Source: Palsa-504 sp963769715
GTDB lineage: Bacteria > Actinomycetota > Actinomycetes > Streptosporangiales > Streptosporangiaceae
Direction: 5' to 3'
Length of the DNA stretch: 64,000 bases
Assembly (NCBI GenBank): GCA_963769715.1
Contig: CAVYNE010000005.1
Coordinates: forward strand, 62,001-126,000
Both the position numbers and the translations under genes were made by a program. The notes beneath the pieces were generated by a model. The model did not search any database. It was not told the origin of the DNA and saw only the letters and a program-made list of their open reading frames with translations. Shown piece by piece: positions 39,122-49,164 of this stretch; the first letter of the stretch is position 1, and each line of letters starts with the position of its first letter.

Positions 39122-41896
39122 ATGAGCCAGGTACTCCAGTTCGCGATCCTCGGCCTGGGGATCGGGGCGGTGTACGCCCTGCTGGGCAACGGGCTGGTGC
39201 TGATCTACCGAGGGTCAGGCATCCTCAACTTCGCCCAGGGCGCGTACGCCATGGTGGGTGCCTACCTCTTCTACGAGCTGCACGACGTTCACCGGCAGGC
39301 TTTCGCGCCGTCGTTCGCGACCGCGGCGGTCGCCGTCGGCCTGGTGGGCGCGCTGACCCACCTGCTGGTGATGCGGCCGCTGCGCCAGGCGTCCCCGCTG
39401 GCGCGCCTCATCGCCACCCTCGGCATCCTCGCCGTCCTGCAAGGAGCGGCGACCATCCGCTACGGCGCGAACCTGATCGAGGTGCCGTCGTCGCTGCCCC
39501 AGGGGGTCATCCACTGGGGCAGCATCGCCTTCTCCGAGGATCGCCTCTACTTGCTCGGTATCGCCGCCGCCTTGACCTTGGCCTTGTGGGCGGCGACCCG
39601 GTTCACCACGCTGGGCCTGGTCCCGTCGGCGGTGGCCGAGAACCAGCGGGCCGCGGCCGCCCTCGGGTGGTCGCCTGACCTGGTGGCCACGGCCACCTGG
39701 ACGCTTGGTGCCGTCCTGGCGGCGGTGGCGGGAATACTGGTCGTGCCCCTGTCCGGGCTGGCGGTCTCGAGCCTCACCCTGGTCGTGGTGGCGGCCATGG
39801 CCGCGGCCCTGGTCAGCGGCTTCTCGTCCTTCCCGGTGACGCTGGCGGCCGGCGTGGTGATCGGGATCGTCCAGTCCGAGATGGCCCGCTACGTGCAGCA
39901 GCCCGGCTGGGCGGACGCATTTCCGTTCCTCGCGATCATGGCGGTGCTGATCGTGCGCGGGAAGACGCTGCCGGTGCGCAGCCACATGCTCGAGCGGCTG
40001 CCCGGCCTGGGCACCGGGGTCGTCCGGGCCCGGGTGATCGTCCCGCTCAGCCTCGCGCTCGGCGCCGCGATGCTCACGTTCCTGCCCCAGGACCTCACGA
40101 TCGCCATCAACGTGCAGCTGACGGTCGCGGTGATCCTGCTCTCGGTCATCGTGGTCACCGGTTACACCGGCCAGCTGTCGCTGGCCCAGTTCACGCTGGC
40201 GGGAATCGGGGCCTACGTGGCCGGCCTGGTCGCGTCGCTGGGCTGGCCGCTCGAGGCGGCGCTGCCCGCCGGCGTGCTCGGCGCCGCCGCGGTCGGGGTC
40301 TTGTTCGGGATCCCGGCCCTGCGCACCCGCGGGGTCAACCTAGCCGTGGTCACCCTGGGCCTGGCCCTCACCGTCCAGGAGGTCCTGTTCGACAACTCGA
40401 ACTACACCGGCGGCACGGCCGGCACGACGGTCGGACCGGCGAAGTTCTTCGGTCTCAACCTCGACCCGATCCTGTACCCGGGGCGCTATGCGGTGTTCTG
40501 CCTGGTGTGGTTCGTCCTGGCCGCGGTAGCGGTGGCCAACGTACGCCGCGGGCGGGTGGGCCGACGGCTGGTCTCGGTGCGCGCCAATGAGCGCGCCGCC
40601 GCCTCGGTCGGCATCAGCGTGACGGCCGCCAAGCTCTACGCCTTCGGCCTGGGCGCCGCGATCGCGGGACTCGGCGGGGTCCTGCTCGGATTCCAGAACT
40701 ATGCGATCGTCTACACGAACTTCGACGCGCTGTCCTCAGTCAACCTCGTCAGCGAGGCCACCATCGGCGGGATCGGGCACGTACCCGGATCCCTGGTCGG
40801 CTCGGGCTTCGCGACGGGCGGCGTCGGCTCTTACATCCTGAACCGCTTCGCCAGCCTCGACGAGTGGCTCGGGCTCATCGGCGGCGTCGCCGTCCTGCTC
40901 ACGCTCCTGATGAATCCCGAGGGGGTGGCGGGCGCGGCGGCCAGGTTTCCCGGGCGGAAGCTGGTCGAGGGGCGCTTGCGGCGGCGCCCGCGCGAACCGG
41001 CCACCGCTGGCGGGCCGGGCCGGGGCGCCGCGCCGCCCGGCCGCCCGTCGCGCGATACCGCCGCGCCGGGGCGGTCCGCCGGCCAGCGTTCGGCCAGCCT
41101 GGAGGTCCAGGGGGTCACGGTGAACTTCGGCGGGGTGCAAGCACTCAAGGACGTCGCCCTCGCCGTCCACCCTGGCGAGGTCGTCGGCCTGATCGGGCCC
41201 AACGGCGCGGGCAAGACCACCCTGATCGACGCCATCACCGGGTACATCCGCCCGCAGCGCGGCCGGGTGGCCCTCGGCGGGGCCGACCTGACTGCGGAGC
41301 CGGCCGCTCGCCGGGCCCGCGCCGGGGTGACCCGGTCGTTCCAGTCACTGGAGCTATTCGAGGACATGACCGTACGGGAAAACCTGCAAGCCGCCTCCGA
41401 TCCGAGGGACCTGGCCGCCTACCTGAGCAACCTGGTCCGACGCGAGAAGCGGGACCTGCCCGAGAGCGCGGTGACGGCGGTGCGCGAATTCGGGCTCGAG
41501 GCGGACCTGGACGCGAAGCCGCAGGAGCTTCCGTACGGGCGGCGGCGCCTGGTAGCGATTGCCCGCGCCGTGGCTACCGATCCGGCCATCCTGCTGCTGG
41601 ACGAGCCCGCCGCCGGGCTCGACGACGCCGAGACGGCGGAGCTGGCGACGCTCATCCGTCAGCTCGCGGACCGAAGGGGCATCGGGGTGCTGCTCGTGGA
41701 GCACGACATGAACCTGGTCATGGGGGTCTGCGACCGGATTGTGGTCCTCAACTTCGGGGCCATACTTGGAGCGGGAACTCCCGCCGAGATCCGGGCCCAC
41801 CCCGAGGTGATCGCAGCCTATCTGGGCGTCACGCGCCCCGGCCCGCAGACCGCGGGCGGCGAAGAACCCGCGGACGCGCCCATGGATCGGGTGTGA
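39122..41896 (+). CDS. Second fused LivH-LivM-LivG ABC importer polypeptide
   Basis: 924 residues with the same three-part order as the 33366 protein: LivH (~1-290, F-N-F-A-Q-G-A-Y-A-M-V-G-A-Y), LivM (~320-600, T-G-Q-L-S-L-A-Q-F-T-L-A-G-I-G-A-Y), an Arg/Pro/Gly-rich linker, then LivG (~660-924). The ATPase has G-P-N-G-A-G-K-T-T near 692 and D-E-P-A-A-G-L-D-D-A-E-T. The LivG signature reads L-P-Y-G-R-R-R-L. The two fusions are diverged paralogues with different linkers, not a recent duplication. Followed directly by livF and an acyl-CoA ligase. Confidence 0.92.
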   Translation: MSQVLQFAILGLGIGAVYALLGNGLVLIYRGSGILNFAQGAYAMVGAYLFYELHDVHRQAFAPSFATAAVAVGLVGALTHLLVMRPLRQASPLARLIATLGILAVLQGAATIRYGANLIEVPSSLPQGVIHWGSIAFSEDRLYLLGIAAALTLALWAATRFTTLGLVPSAVAENQRAAAALGWSPDLVATATWTLGAVLAAVAGILVVPLSGLAVSSLTLVVVAAMAAALVSGFSSFPVTLAAGVVIGIVQSEMARYVQQPGWADAFPFLAIMAVLIVRGKTLPVRSHMLERLPGLGTGVVRARVIVPLSLALGAAMLTFLPQDLTIAINVQLTVAVILLSVIVVTGYTGQLSLAQFTLAGIGAYVAGLVASLGWPLEAALPAGVLGAAAVGVLFGIPALRTRGVNLAVVTLGLALTVQEVLFDNSNYTGGTAGTTVGPAKFFGLNLDPILYPGRYAVFCLVWFVLAAVAVANVRRGRVGRRLVSVRANERAAASVGISVTAAKLYAFGLGAAIAGLGGVLLGFQNYAIVYTNFDALSSVNLVSEATIGGIGHVPGSLVGSGFATGGVGSYILNRFASLDEWLGLIGGVAVLLTLLMNPEGVAGAAARFPGRKLVEGRLRRRPREPATAGGPGRGAAPPGRPSRDTAAPGRSAGQRSASLEVQGVTVNFGGVQALKDVALAVHPGEVVGLIGPNGAGKTTLIDAITGYIRPQRGRVALGGADLTAEPAARRARAGVTRSFQSLELFEDMTVRENLQAASDPRDLAAYLSNLVRREKRDLPESAVTAVREFGLEADLDAKPQELPYGRRRLVAIARAVATDPAILLLDEPAAGLDDAETAELATLIRQLADRRGIGVLLVEHDMNLVMGVCDRIVVLNFGAILGAGTPAEIRAHPEVIAAYLGVTRPGPQTAGGEEPADAPMDRV

Positions 41897-41907
41897 GTGA
41901 GGTGGCC

Positions 41908-42611
<704 letters not shown>

Positions 42612-42615
<4 letters not shown>

Positions 42616-44270
42616 GGCCGGGGCCAGTGTCGTCAGCATCTCCCGCCGACGGCGAGCCGCTGCATTTCGCCACCTTGTGGGAGGCCATCGCCGACGAGAT
42701 CCCTTCCGCCCCGGCCCTCACCCACGGGGCCCGGACGGTCGCGTGGGGGGAATTCGAGCAGCGGGCGGCCCGCCTGGCCGGCGCGCTCCGGGCGCACGGC
42801 CTCGGCCCGGGCAGCGTCGTCGCCTGCTACCTCTACAACTGCCCCGAGTACTTTGAGACTTTCCTCGCCGCCCTCAAGATCCGCGCGGTGCCTGCCAACG
42901 TGAACTACCGCTACGGCGGCGCCGAGCTGCGGGCGCTGCTAGAGAACTGCGAGGCCGAGGCGGTCTTCTTCGACTCGGCGCTGCGCGAGCGGGTGGCGTC
43001 GGTCCGCCACGATCTGCCCTGGATTCGCCTGCTCGTCGAGGTCGGCGAGGCCGGTCCCGCCGCTGCATTGCCGGGCGCCTGCGGCTACGAGAAGCTGATC
43101 GCCTCGTCCGACCCGGCGCCCCGGGTGAGCCGCAGCGAGCAGGATGTCTTCTTGTCGTACACGGGCGGTACCACTGGCCTGCCTAAGGGCGTCCGGTACA
43201 CGATCGGCCGCGGCGTGGCGAACTCCCTGAGGTTGCGCGAACTGTTCCTCGGCACGGGCACCGAGCTCGGGATCGTGGAGTATGCGGCCGAGCAGGCACG
43301 CAACGGCGATCGCCTGGTCGCCATCCCGGCGTCGCCGCTCATGCACAGCACCGGGTTCACCTTCGCCTCGCTCCCCACGCTGACCTCGGGAGGGCAGGTG
43401 GCTACGCTCGAGGGCCGGTCATTCGACGCGTGCGAGCTCCTCGCCATGATCGGCGCGGTCCGGGCCCAGGTCGTCGCCATCGTCGGCGACGCCTTCGCGC
43501 TCCCGCTGCTGCGCGCCCTGGACACCGGTGCGCCGGCCGGCCGCTACGACACCTCATCACTGCGGACCATCTGCTCAGCGGGCACCGCGTGGAGCGCCCG
43601 AATCAAGCAGCGCCTGCTCGAGCACGTGCCGCAAGCCGCCTTGCTCGACTTCTGCGGGTCAACCGAAGGGGTCACCTACGGCTTCCGGCGGGTCCGGCAG
43701 GGAGAGGAGGCCTTCACCGCCAACTTCGAGGCAGCGCGCGGCCTGCGGGTGATCGGCCCGGATCGGCGGGAACTGCCCCGCGGGGAGGTCGGCCTGCTGG
43801 CCGGCCCGACCCCGGCGTCGGGCTACCACAAGGATCCGCAGCGCAGCGCCAGCACCTTTTTCAGCAGCGACGGCGAGCAGCTCGCCGCGCCCGGAGACCT
43901 CGGCCGGATCGAGGCCGACGGCAGCGTGACGCTGATCGGCCGGGGTGCGAGCGTGATTAACACCGGCGGCGAGAAGGTCTACCCGGCGGAGGTCGAGGAG
44001 GTCATCAATGAGCTGGCCGGGGTCGAGGAGTGCCTGGTCGCGGGCGTCCCCGATGAGCGATTCGGCCAGCTGGTCGCCGCCATCGTCGTGACCGCGGCGG
44101 ATCGGTACCCGGACGCCTCCGAGGTGATCGCCGCGGCCAGGCGGTCCCTGGCCGGCTACAAGGTCCCCCGGCTGGTCGTCTTCGTCGATGAGGTACCCAG
44201 GGCGCCCAACGGGAAGACCGACTACGCGGCGGTCCAGGCGGTGCTGGCCGGCCAGCTTCGGCCCAGCTGA
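42612..44270 (+). CDS. Acyl-CoA synthetase (FadD/ANL family)
   Basis: 552 residues, GTG start overlapping the livF stop. The ATP motif S-Y-T-G-G-T-T-G-L-P-K-G is at about 181-192, with the F-C-G-S-T-E-G adenine loop, the G-D-L-G-R-I-E-A-D-G hinge and the terminal P-N-G-K-T-D-Y catalytic lysine. Its C-terminal T-G-G-E-K-V-Y-P-A-E-V-E-E is typical of the FadD17/FadD19-like group, several of which activate steroid side-chain acids. The location at the end of an importer operon suggests it activates the imported acid. Confidence 0.9.
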
Positions 44271-44283
44271 CCGGGCGGGGGAA

Positions 44284-44310
44284 GGACACGCGGGCACGCC
44301 GCGCGTGTCC
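44284..44310 (+). terminator. Hairpin after the importer-ligase operon
   Basis: GGACACGCG (44284-44292) pairs with CGCGTGTCC (44302-44310), loop 9 bases, 13 bases after the ligase stop. No T-run. Confidence 0.6.
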
Positions 44311-44387
44311 GCGGAAACGCGCGGGCACCCCACAGGCCGCGGCTGAAGGGTATGGGCGCCTGGCCGATGCTGGCTTAACGTGGTGGT

Positions 44388-45293
44388 ATGGACCGTTTGA
44401 TGACCGGCCGTGAGTATGCGAGCCATCTGACCGATGCTGACCTCAGGCTGCTGGCCTCGGTGGCCGGTGCGCCTGCGGGTACCGGTCAGGTGAGCGGTGC
44501 CGCTGATGAGGTGGATGCCTCGCGGCTGCGGGGCGACCCGGAGGCGCTGCTGCGGCTGCTGGAGCATCCCGGTGTATTCCGCGCCGTGCTCAGCCCGCCC
44601 GATGCCAGCCACCGATGGGCGGTCGCGGCGTCTGGATTCCTGGTGTTCGCCGTCCTGGTTCAGCAAGCCGCCGCCGAACTGGCATCGATGGATCACGTGC
44701 CGGAGCGCACCGGGCTGCGCCAGCGGGTGCCGGTCTTCGACGCACCCGCGCTGCGGGACTTCCTTTGTGAGCCAGCCCGGCGGCTGTTCTTGACCGAGCT
44801 GCTGGCCTCCTTCACCCGGGTGGCCAGTGGCCGTTACCGGGTCCGGGTGGGCGGGCGTATGCGGACCCGGCGGTTCAGCGAGCTCGACCCGGTGCGACTG
44901 GCCGGGCTGCTGGACGCGGTTCCGCGGGCCGAACGGCCCGGCGTGTACCGCAGGCTCGGCGACGCGACGTTGTTCCTGACCGGCGTGTTTCCCGACTACG
45001 CGACCACCCAGGCCCTCGGCCCGCTTGATGCCGGCCGACTGCTGCGCGCCGCCCGCCTGCCTTCCGCACAGCAAGAGCGCCTGGCCGGCACGCCAGCCAT
45101 GGAGCTGTGGGAGTACCTCGGTGCGCACTGGTACCGGGCCGCCCGCGATCTGGCCCCGGCCGCTACCGCGCGGATCCTGGTGGCCGGCGACGTGGCCGAC
45201 CGGTTCCAGCAGGCTCGGCGCGTGCTCAACCACCTTGCCGACCGGTACCTGTTGCCGCCTGACCAGCCCTGGTTCGAACAGCCCAGCTTCTGA
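44388..45293 (+). CDS. Conserved-looking hypothetical protein
   Basis: 301 residues, ATG (or Met5). No known domain recognised. Largely alpha-helical, cysteine-poor, with Arg-rich patches (R-Y-R-V-R-V-G-G-R-M-R-T-R-R-F) and a C-terminal A-D-R-F-Q-Q-A-R-R-V-L-N-H-L-A-D-R-Y. No signal peptide; one modest hydrophobic stretch near residue 75-90. It stands alone between the importer terminator and a minus-strand operon, with normal codon use. Confidence 0.7.
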   Translation: MDRLMTGREYASHLTDADLRLLASVAGAPAGTGQVSGAADEVDASRLRGDPEALLRLLEHPGVFRAVLSPPDASHRWAVAASGFLVFAVLVQQAAAELASMDHVPERTGLRQRVPVFDAPALRDFLCEPARRLFLTELLASFTRVASGRYRVRVGGRMRTRRFSELDPVRLAGLLDAVPRAERPGVYRRLGDATLFLTGVFPDYATTQALGPLDAGRLLRAARLPSAQQERLAGTPAMELWEYLGAHWYRAARDLAPAATARILVAGDVADRFQQARRVLNHLADRYLLPPDQPWFEQPSF

Positions 45294-45320
45294 CCACCCG
45301 ACCCGGCCGCGCAGCCGCCC

Positions 45321-45803
45321 CTAACCGCGGCTCGGCTGCGTGCCACCACTGGAAGCGGCACCGAGTTCGGCCCTGGCCGCCAGCGCGTTCCACACTCGGC
45401 TCAGCATGATGTGCGGCTCGACAGCCGGGTTTTCCTGGTCGGGCTCCCCCAGCAGCGTGGGGTACAGGCCCCGGCGGTCGGCGAAGATGTTCAGCATGAA
45501 GCATCCCTCCGGGCCAGCTTCCTCGGGGCCGTAGACCGATCCCTTCTCCTGCAGCCGGATGTCGCCCGGGCCGTACCACTTCTTGCCCACGCGGAGCGAG
45601 CCCCGCAAGATCAGCGACATGTAGTGGGTCTTGTGGTAGTGCACCGGGAAGCGGTAGCCCGCGGTGACCTCCATCGGGAACACCGCGGGGTCATCCTCGC
45701 CGTCGCCGAGGAAGAATCCCGCGAACCGGGTGCCATCCTCGGTGACGGTGAACTCGGGATCGTCGAGGTGGGTCTCGTATCGTCCGCGCGCCGTTCGCTC
45801 CAT
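45321..45803 (-). CDS. Cupin-domain protein
   Basis: 160 residues from ATG behind GAGGGT. H-Y-H-K-T-H-Y-M-S-L-I-L-R-G and W-Y-G-P-G-D-I-R-L-Q-E form the two cupin motifs; His residues in the first could bind a metal. Such small cupins act as dioxygenases, isomerases or ligand sensors in catabolic loci. Ten bases downstream of the SnoaL gene, so co-transcribed. Specific reaction unknown. Confidence 0.78.
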   Translation of the reverse strand: MERTARGRYETHLDDPEFTVTEDGTRFAGFFLGDGEDDPAVFPMEVTAGYRFPVHYHKTHYMSLILRGSLRVGKKWYGPGDIRLQEKGSVYGPEEAGPEGCFMLNIFADRRGLYPTLLGEPDQENPAVEPHIMLSRVWNALAARAELGAASSGGTQPSRG

Positions 45804-45813
45804 CGCAGTACCC

Positions 45814-46362
45814 TCACTTTTCGCCGGGGTTGTCCGCCGTATGAGCGGATGAGTGAACCTGGTCGTCCCAGTAGTGCCGCCACGTGACCCAGTCCGCCGG
45901 GAGGCTGCCCCGGCCGACCGGGCTGGCCGGCCAGTGGGCAGGCGGCTGGTCCAGCGGCCGGTAGCCCGGTGCGCAGCCGTAGAACAGCAGGTGAGCGCGG
46001 CGGGCGAAGTACCAGCAGCCGTCGCGCCGTTCGTAGTCGTCCTCGTAGGCGATGGCCTGCCTGATCCACCGGCCCTGGTCACCGAACTCGGCCGTGCTGT
46101 ACACGGTGCCCGCCGCGTGGTCCTGGCCGAGCAGGTTGATCACGTGCCCGCCGACACTCAGGATGCTCACCCGGTCGGCTCGCAGGTGCACCTCGAAGGC
46201 GTTACGGAGCACCTCCCGCCCCGCCTCGCCGCCTGGCATGCGGACGTCGGGCACGAACAGTTCGACGAGCGCACCGACATCACGGCGGTCCACGGCCAGC
46301 GCATAGCGGGCCGCGAGCTGCCTGATCTCTTCGTACGCCAGCAGCCGCTCGACGTCGCTCAT
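45814..46362 (-). CDS. SnoaL/NTF2-like protein
   Basis: 182 residues from the chosen ATG (46362), which precedes the first fold helix E-E-I-R-Q-L-A-A-R-Y-A-L-A-V-D-R-R-D-V. Upstream in-frame Met codons to 46485 give an unlikely low-complexity leader. Shares the fold and the tryptophan-rich C-terminus with the 7276 protein, including W-Y-F-A-R-R-A-H-L-L-F-Y, so both belong to the same catabolic subgroup. The transcript starts in an AT-rich island near 46450. Confidence 0.75.
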   Translation of the reverse strand: MSDVERLLAYEEIRQLAARYALAVDRRDVGALVELFVPDVRMPGGEAGREVLRNAFEVHLRADRVSILSVGGHVINLLGQDHAAGTVYSTAEFGDQGRWIRQAIAYEDDYERRDGCWYFARRAHLLFYGCAPGYRPLDQPPAHWPASPVGRGSLPADWVTWRHYWDDQVHSSAHTADNPGEK

Positions 46363-46545
46363 CCCGTCTGGCCCCGCCGTGCGCGCGGGGCCGAACCGAT
46401 CAGGAAGAACTCCCATCATACCCCCGAACCCCATTCGAAGGTTACAGTTGATTAAACTATTTAATATCATTATGCTTTTTGTCAACAGGGCGGCAGCAGG
46501 CGCAGCGGCGCAGCGTCCTCGACGAACGGCTCCGACAGGTCACCA

Positions 46546-46589
46546 GGCTGCAGCGGTCTTAAGGAGCCGGCTGCAGCGGTCTTAAGGAG
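46546..46589 (+). repeat. Tandem duplication of a ribosome-binding segment
   Basis: A 21-base unit ending CTTAAGGAG is present at 46546-46566 and 46569-46589, giving two AAGGAG sites in the leader of the following SDR gene. The second lies six bases before ATG. Confidence 0.9.
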
Positions 46590-46595
46590 AAGGTC

Positions 46596-47354
46596 ATGGC
46601 AGGGACACTGGACGGCAAGCGGGCCATCGTCACCGGCAGCGGCCAGGGGGTCGGCCGCGGCATCGCGCTGGCGCTGGCCGCCGAGGGCGCCGCGGTCGCG
46701 CTGGTCGGCCGCACCGAGGCCAAGCTGCGCGCGGTGGCGGCGGAGATCGCCAAACCGGGCGGCACGGCCCTCCCAGTGGTCGCGGACGTGACCCGGCCGG
46801 CCGACATCCAGCGCTGCGTCGCGCACACGGTCAGCGAACTGGGCGGCATCGACATCCTGGTGAATAACGCGCAGATCCCCGCGCTCGGCTCGATCCTCGA
46901 GGTCACCGACGAGACCTTCAGCGCCTGCTGGGAATCCGGGCCGCTGGCCGCGTTCCGGCTGATGAAGGCCTGCCATCCGTACCTGCGCCCGGGCAGCGTC
47001 ATCATCAACCTGGGCAGCTCGACCACGGTGAACCCGCTGCCCGCCGGACGCGGGGTCTACGGCGCGGCCAAGGCGGCAACGACAACCCTGAGCCGGGTGG
47101 CCGCGACCGAGTGGGGCCCGGACGGCATCCGGGTCATCGCCGTCCTGCCCGCCGCGACCAGCCCGGCGGCCCGGGCCTGGCGGCAGGCCAATCCCGCGGA
47201 GTACGAGCGCAGCATGTCCAGCATCCCGCTGCGCCGCCTCGGCGATCCGGAGGAGGAGATCGGCCCGGTGGTGGCGTTTCTGTGCGGGCCCGCGGCGAGC
47301 TACATCACCGGCACCACGATCGCCGTCGACGGTGGCCAGGCCTACCTGCGTTGA
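46596..47354 (+). CDS. SDR-family oxidoreductase
   Basis: 252 residues. T-G-S-G-Q-G-V-G-R-G cofactor loop, G-R-T-E NADP-favouring loop, N-N-A-Q instead of the usual NNAG, S-S-T-T...Y-G-A-A-K active site, and the terminal V-D-G-G-Q. The start is fixed by the duplicated AAGGAG. Likely acts on a hydroxy or keto intermediate of the local pathway. It is convergent with the crotonase at 47434. Confidence 0.83.
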   Translation: MAGTLDGKRAIVTGSGQGVGRGIALALAAEGAAVALVGRTEAKLRAVAAEIAKPGGTALPVVADVTRPADIQRCVAHTVSELGGIDILVNNAQIPALGSILEVTDETFSACWESGPLAAFRLMKACHPYLRPGSVIINLGSSTTVNPLPAGRGVYGAAKAATTTLSRVAATEWGPDGIRVIAVLPAATSPAARAWRQANPAEYERSMSSIPLRRLGDPEEEIGPVVAFLCGPAASYITGTTIAVDGGQAYLR

Positions 47355-47433
47355 GCCGTAGGCCAGGCTGAGGGCCCGCTCGTTCGGTCCAAAGATTTTC
47401 GGCCGAACGGGCCTGCTGCGTGCCTCCCCCCTG

Positions 47434-48213
47434 TCAGTGCCCGGTGAAGGCGGGCGGCCTTCGCTCGCGGAACGCCTCGAGTCCGGCGGCCCGGTCCGCG
47501 GTGCCGAACAGCCGACAGACCGACTCGCCCTCGTAGCTGATCGCCGCGGCCAGGTCCATGCCCAGGCCGTGGTCGACCAGGCGCTTGCCCGCGGCCAGGG
47601 CCAGCGGGGCGCCGGCCGCCACCCGGGCCGCGAGGCTGAGCGCGGCCGGGACGGCCTCGCCGGGGGCGGCAAGCTCGTTGACCAGGCCGAGGACGTGGGC
47701 CCGTTCGGCCGTGATGGGCTCGCCGGTGAGGATCATCTGCTTGGCGATGCCGGGCGGAACCAGCCGGGGCAGCCGCTGTGTGCCGCCCGCCCCGGGCAGC
47801 ACGCCCAGCTTCATCTCCGGCACGCCCAGCCGGGCCCCCGCCTCCGCGATCCGCAGGTCGCAGGCGAGAGCCAGCTCCAGGCCACCGCCGAAGGCCAGGC
47901 CGTGCAGCGCCGCGACCGACGGCTTCGGGCAGTCCGAGATGAGCTGGTAGACCTCGGTCATCGCGGCGATGAAGCCGCGGAACGCGCGGGCGTCGGGGAG
48001 AGCCTCGATCTCGGTGAGGTCAGCCCCGGCGCAGAACGCGCGGCCCGCGCCGGCGATGACCAGGGCGCGCACCTGCTCGTCGGCGGCCGCTCCAGCGACC
48101 GCGGCGGCGAGCAGGCCCAGCACGTCGCGGCCGATGGCGTTCAGCCGGCCGGGGCGGTTGAGGGTGAGCACGGCCACCTGGCCGCGCGTCTGGGTGAGAA
48201 GTTCCGGCTCCAC
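47434..48213 (-). CDS. Enoyl-CoA hydratase (canonical crotonase)
   Basis: 259 residues with GTG at 48213. Both catalytic glutamates are present (F-G-G-G-L-E-L-A and V-P-E-M-K-L-G), as is P-G-A-G-G-T-Q-R-L-P-R. This is a genuine hydratase by sequence, hydrating trans-2-enoyl-CoA. The start codon lies in the last unit of a 14-bp tandem array in which each unit supplies both a GTG and a GGAG, so several starts in three frames are possible. It follows the SDR at 48335 in the same direction. Confidence 0.88.
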   Translation of the reverse strand: MEPELLTQTRGQVAVLTLNRPGRLNAIGRDVLGLLAAAVAGAAADEQVRALVIAGAGRAFCAGADLTEIEALPDARAFRGFIAAMTEVYQLISDCPKPSVAALHGLAFGGGLELALACDLRIAEAGARLGVPEMKLGVLPGAGGTQRLPRLVPPGIAKQMILTGEPITAERAHVLGLVNELAAPGEAVPAALSLAARVAAGAPLALAAGKRLVDHGLGMDLAAAISYEGESVCRLFGTADRAAGLEAFRERRPPAFTGH

Positions 48214-48317
48214 TGTGTTGGCTCCACTGTGCTGGCTCCACTGTGCTGGCTCCACTGTGCTGGCTCCACTGTGCTGGCTCCACTGTGCTGGCTCCACTGT
48301 GCTGGCTCCGTTGGGCT
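48206..48317 (-). repeat. 14-bp tandem array forming repeated ribosome site plus GTG start
   Basis: Seven units of GGCTCCACTGTGCT (minus strand AGCACAGTGGAGCC) and one degenerate unit. On the coding strand each unit reads GTGGAG. The GGAG of one unit is eight bases upstream of the GTG of the next. Because 14 is not a multiple of 3, successive GTGs fall in different frames and every third is in frame with the hydratase. Confidence 0.92.
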
Positions 48318-48334
48318 GGCTCCGGTGGCGAGTA

Positions 48335-49090
48335 TTAGGCCATGGTGAGGCCACCGCTGACCAACAGCGTCTGGCCGGTGATGTAGGCGGCCTGGTCGGA
48401 GGCGAGGAAGGCGACGGCGGGCGCGATGTCGTCGGGCTGGCCGACCCGGCGCAGCGGGATGGCGCGGGCCAGCCCGTCCCGCAGCTTCTGGCTGTAGGCG
48501 GCCACCTGGCCGAGCAGCGCGGTGTCGGTGGGGCCGGGGCAGACGCTGTTGACCGTGATGCCGTGCCGAGCCACCTCCCGGGCCAGCGCCTTGCCGAAGG
48601 CGATGATGCCGCCCTTGGTGGCCGAGTACACCGCCTCACCCGACGAGCCGACCCGGCCGGCGTCCGAGGCGATGTGGATGATCCGCCCGCTGCCGCGGTC
48701 GATCATCTCGTCCAGCACGGCGCGGGTGACGGTAATGGTGCCGCGCAGGTTGACCGCGATGATCTTGTCCCAGGTCTGTTCGGCCGAGTCCACGAACAGC
48801 TCGATCACGTCGACGCCCGCGTTGTTGACCAGGATGTCCGGCGGTCCCAGCTCAGCGCGCACCCGGCTGACCGCGGCCCAGACCGCCGGGCTGTCCGCGA
48901 TGTCCACGGCCACGCCGATGGCCCGCGTGTCGTGGCGCTCGGCCAGGCCCGCCGCGGTCTTAGCGGCCGCCGTGCCGTCCAGGTCGCAGACCGCGACCGC
49001 CGCGCCCTCGGCGGCCAGAGCCTCCGCGATCGCCGCGCCGATGCCCCGGCCGGCCCCGGTGACCATCGCTGTTTTCCCCTGCAGTCTCAT
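48335..49090 (-). CDS. SDR-family dehydrogenase (FabG/2-hydroxycyclohexanecarboxyl-CoA-DH-like)
   Basis: 251 residues from ATG at 49090 behind GGAGGG. T-G-A-G-R-G-I-G loop, C-D-L-D-G-T NAD-favouring loop, N-N-A-G, Y-S-A-T-K active site, and the C-terminal Y-I-T-G-Q-T-L-L-V-S-G-G. Resembles dehydrogenases for alicyclic or 3-hydroxyacyl-CoA substrates. It is probably the first gene of an operon with the downstream hydratase, interrupted by the 14-bp array. Confidence 0.85.
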   Translation of the reverse strand: MRLQGKTAMVTGAGRGIGAAIAEALAAEGAAVAVCDLDGTAAAKTAAGLAERHDTRAIGVAVDIADSPAVWAAVSRVRAELGPPDILVNNAGVDVIELFVDSAEQTWDKIIAVNLRGTITVTRAVLDEMIDRGSGRIIHIASDAGRVGSSGEAVYSATKGGIIAFGKALAREVARHGITVNSVCPGPTDTALLGQVAAYSQKLRDGLARAIPLRRVGQPDDIAPAVAFLASDQAAYITGQTLLVSGGLTMA

Positions 49091-49164
49091 GCGCCCTCCG
49101 CGGAACCGCCCCACTCACCAATATATATAACTTATTATACTTATACAGTGGACAGTTGGCCAGC

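Noticed and set aside
43659..45233. 524-codon minus-strand frame across the ligase and hypothetical genes
   Set aside because: Spans two real genes and a terminator; no recognisable motif.
48206..48317. CRISPR array
   Set aside because: Units are contiguous 14-mers without spacers. The same applies to the arrays at 7843, 9354, 11448 and 28745. No cas genes.
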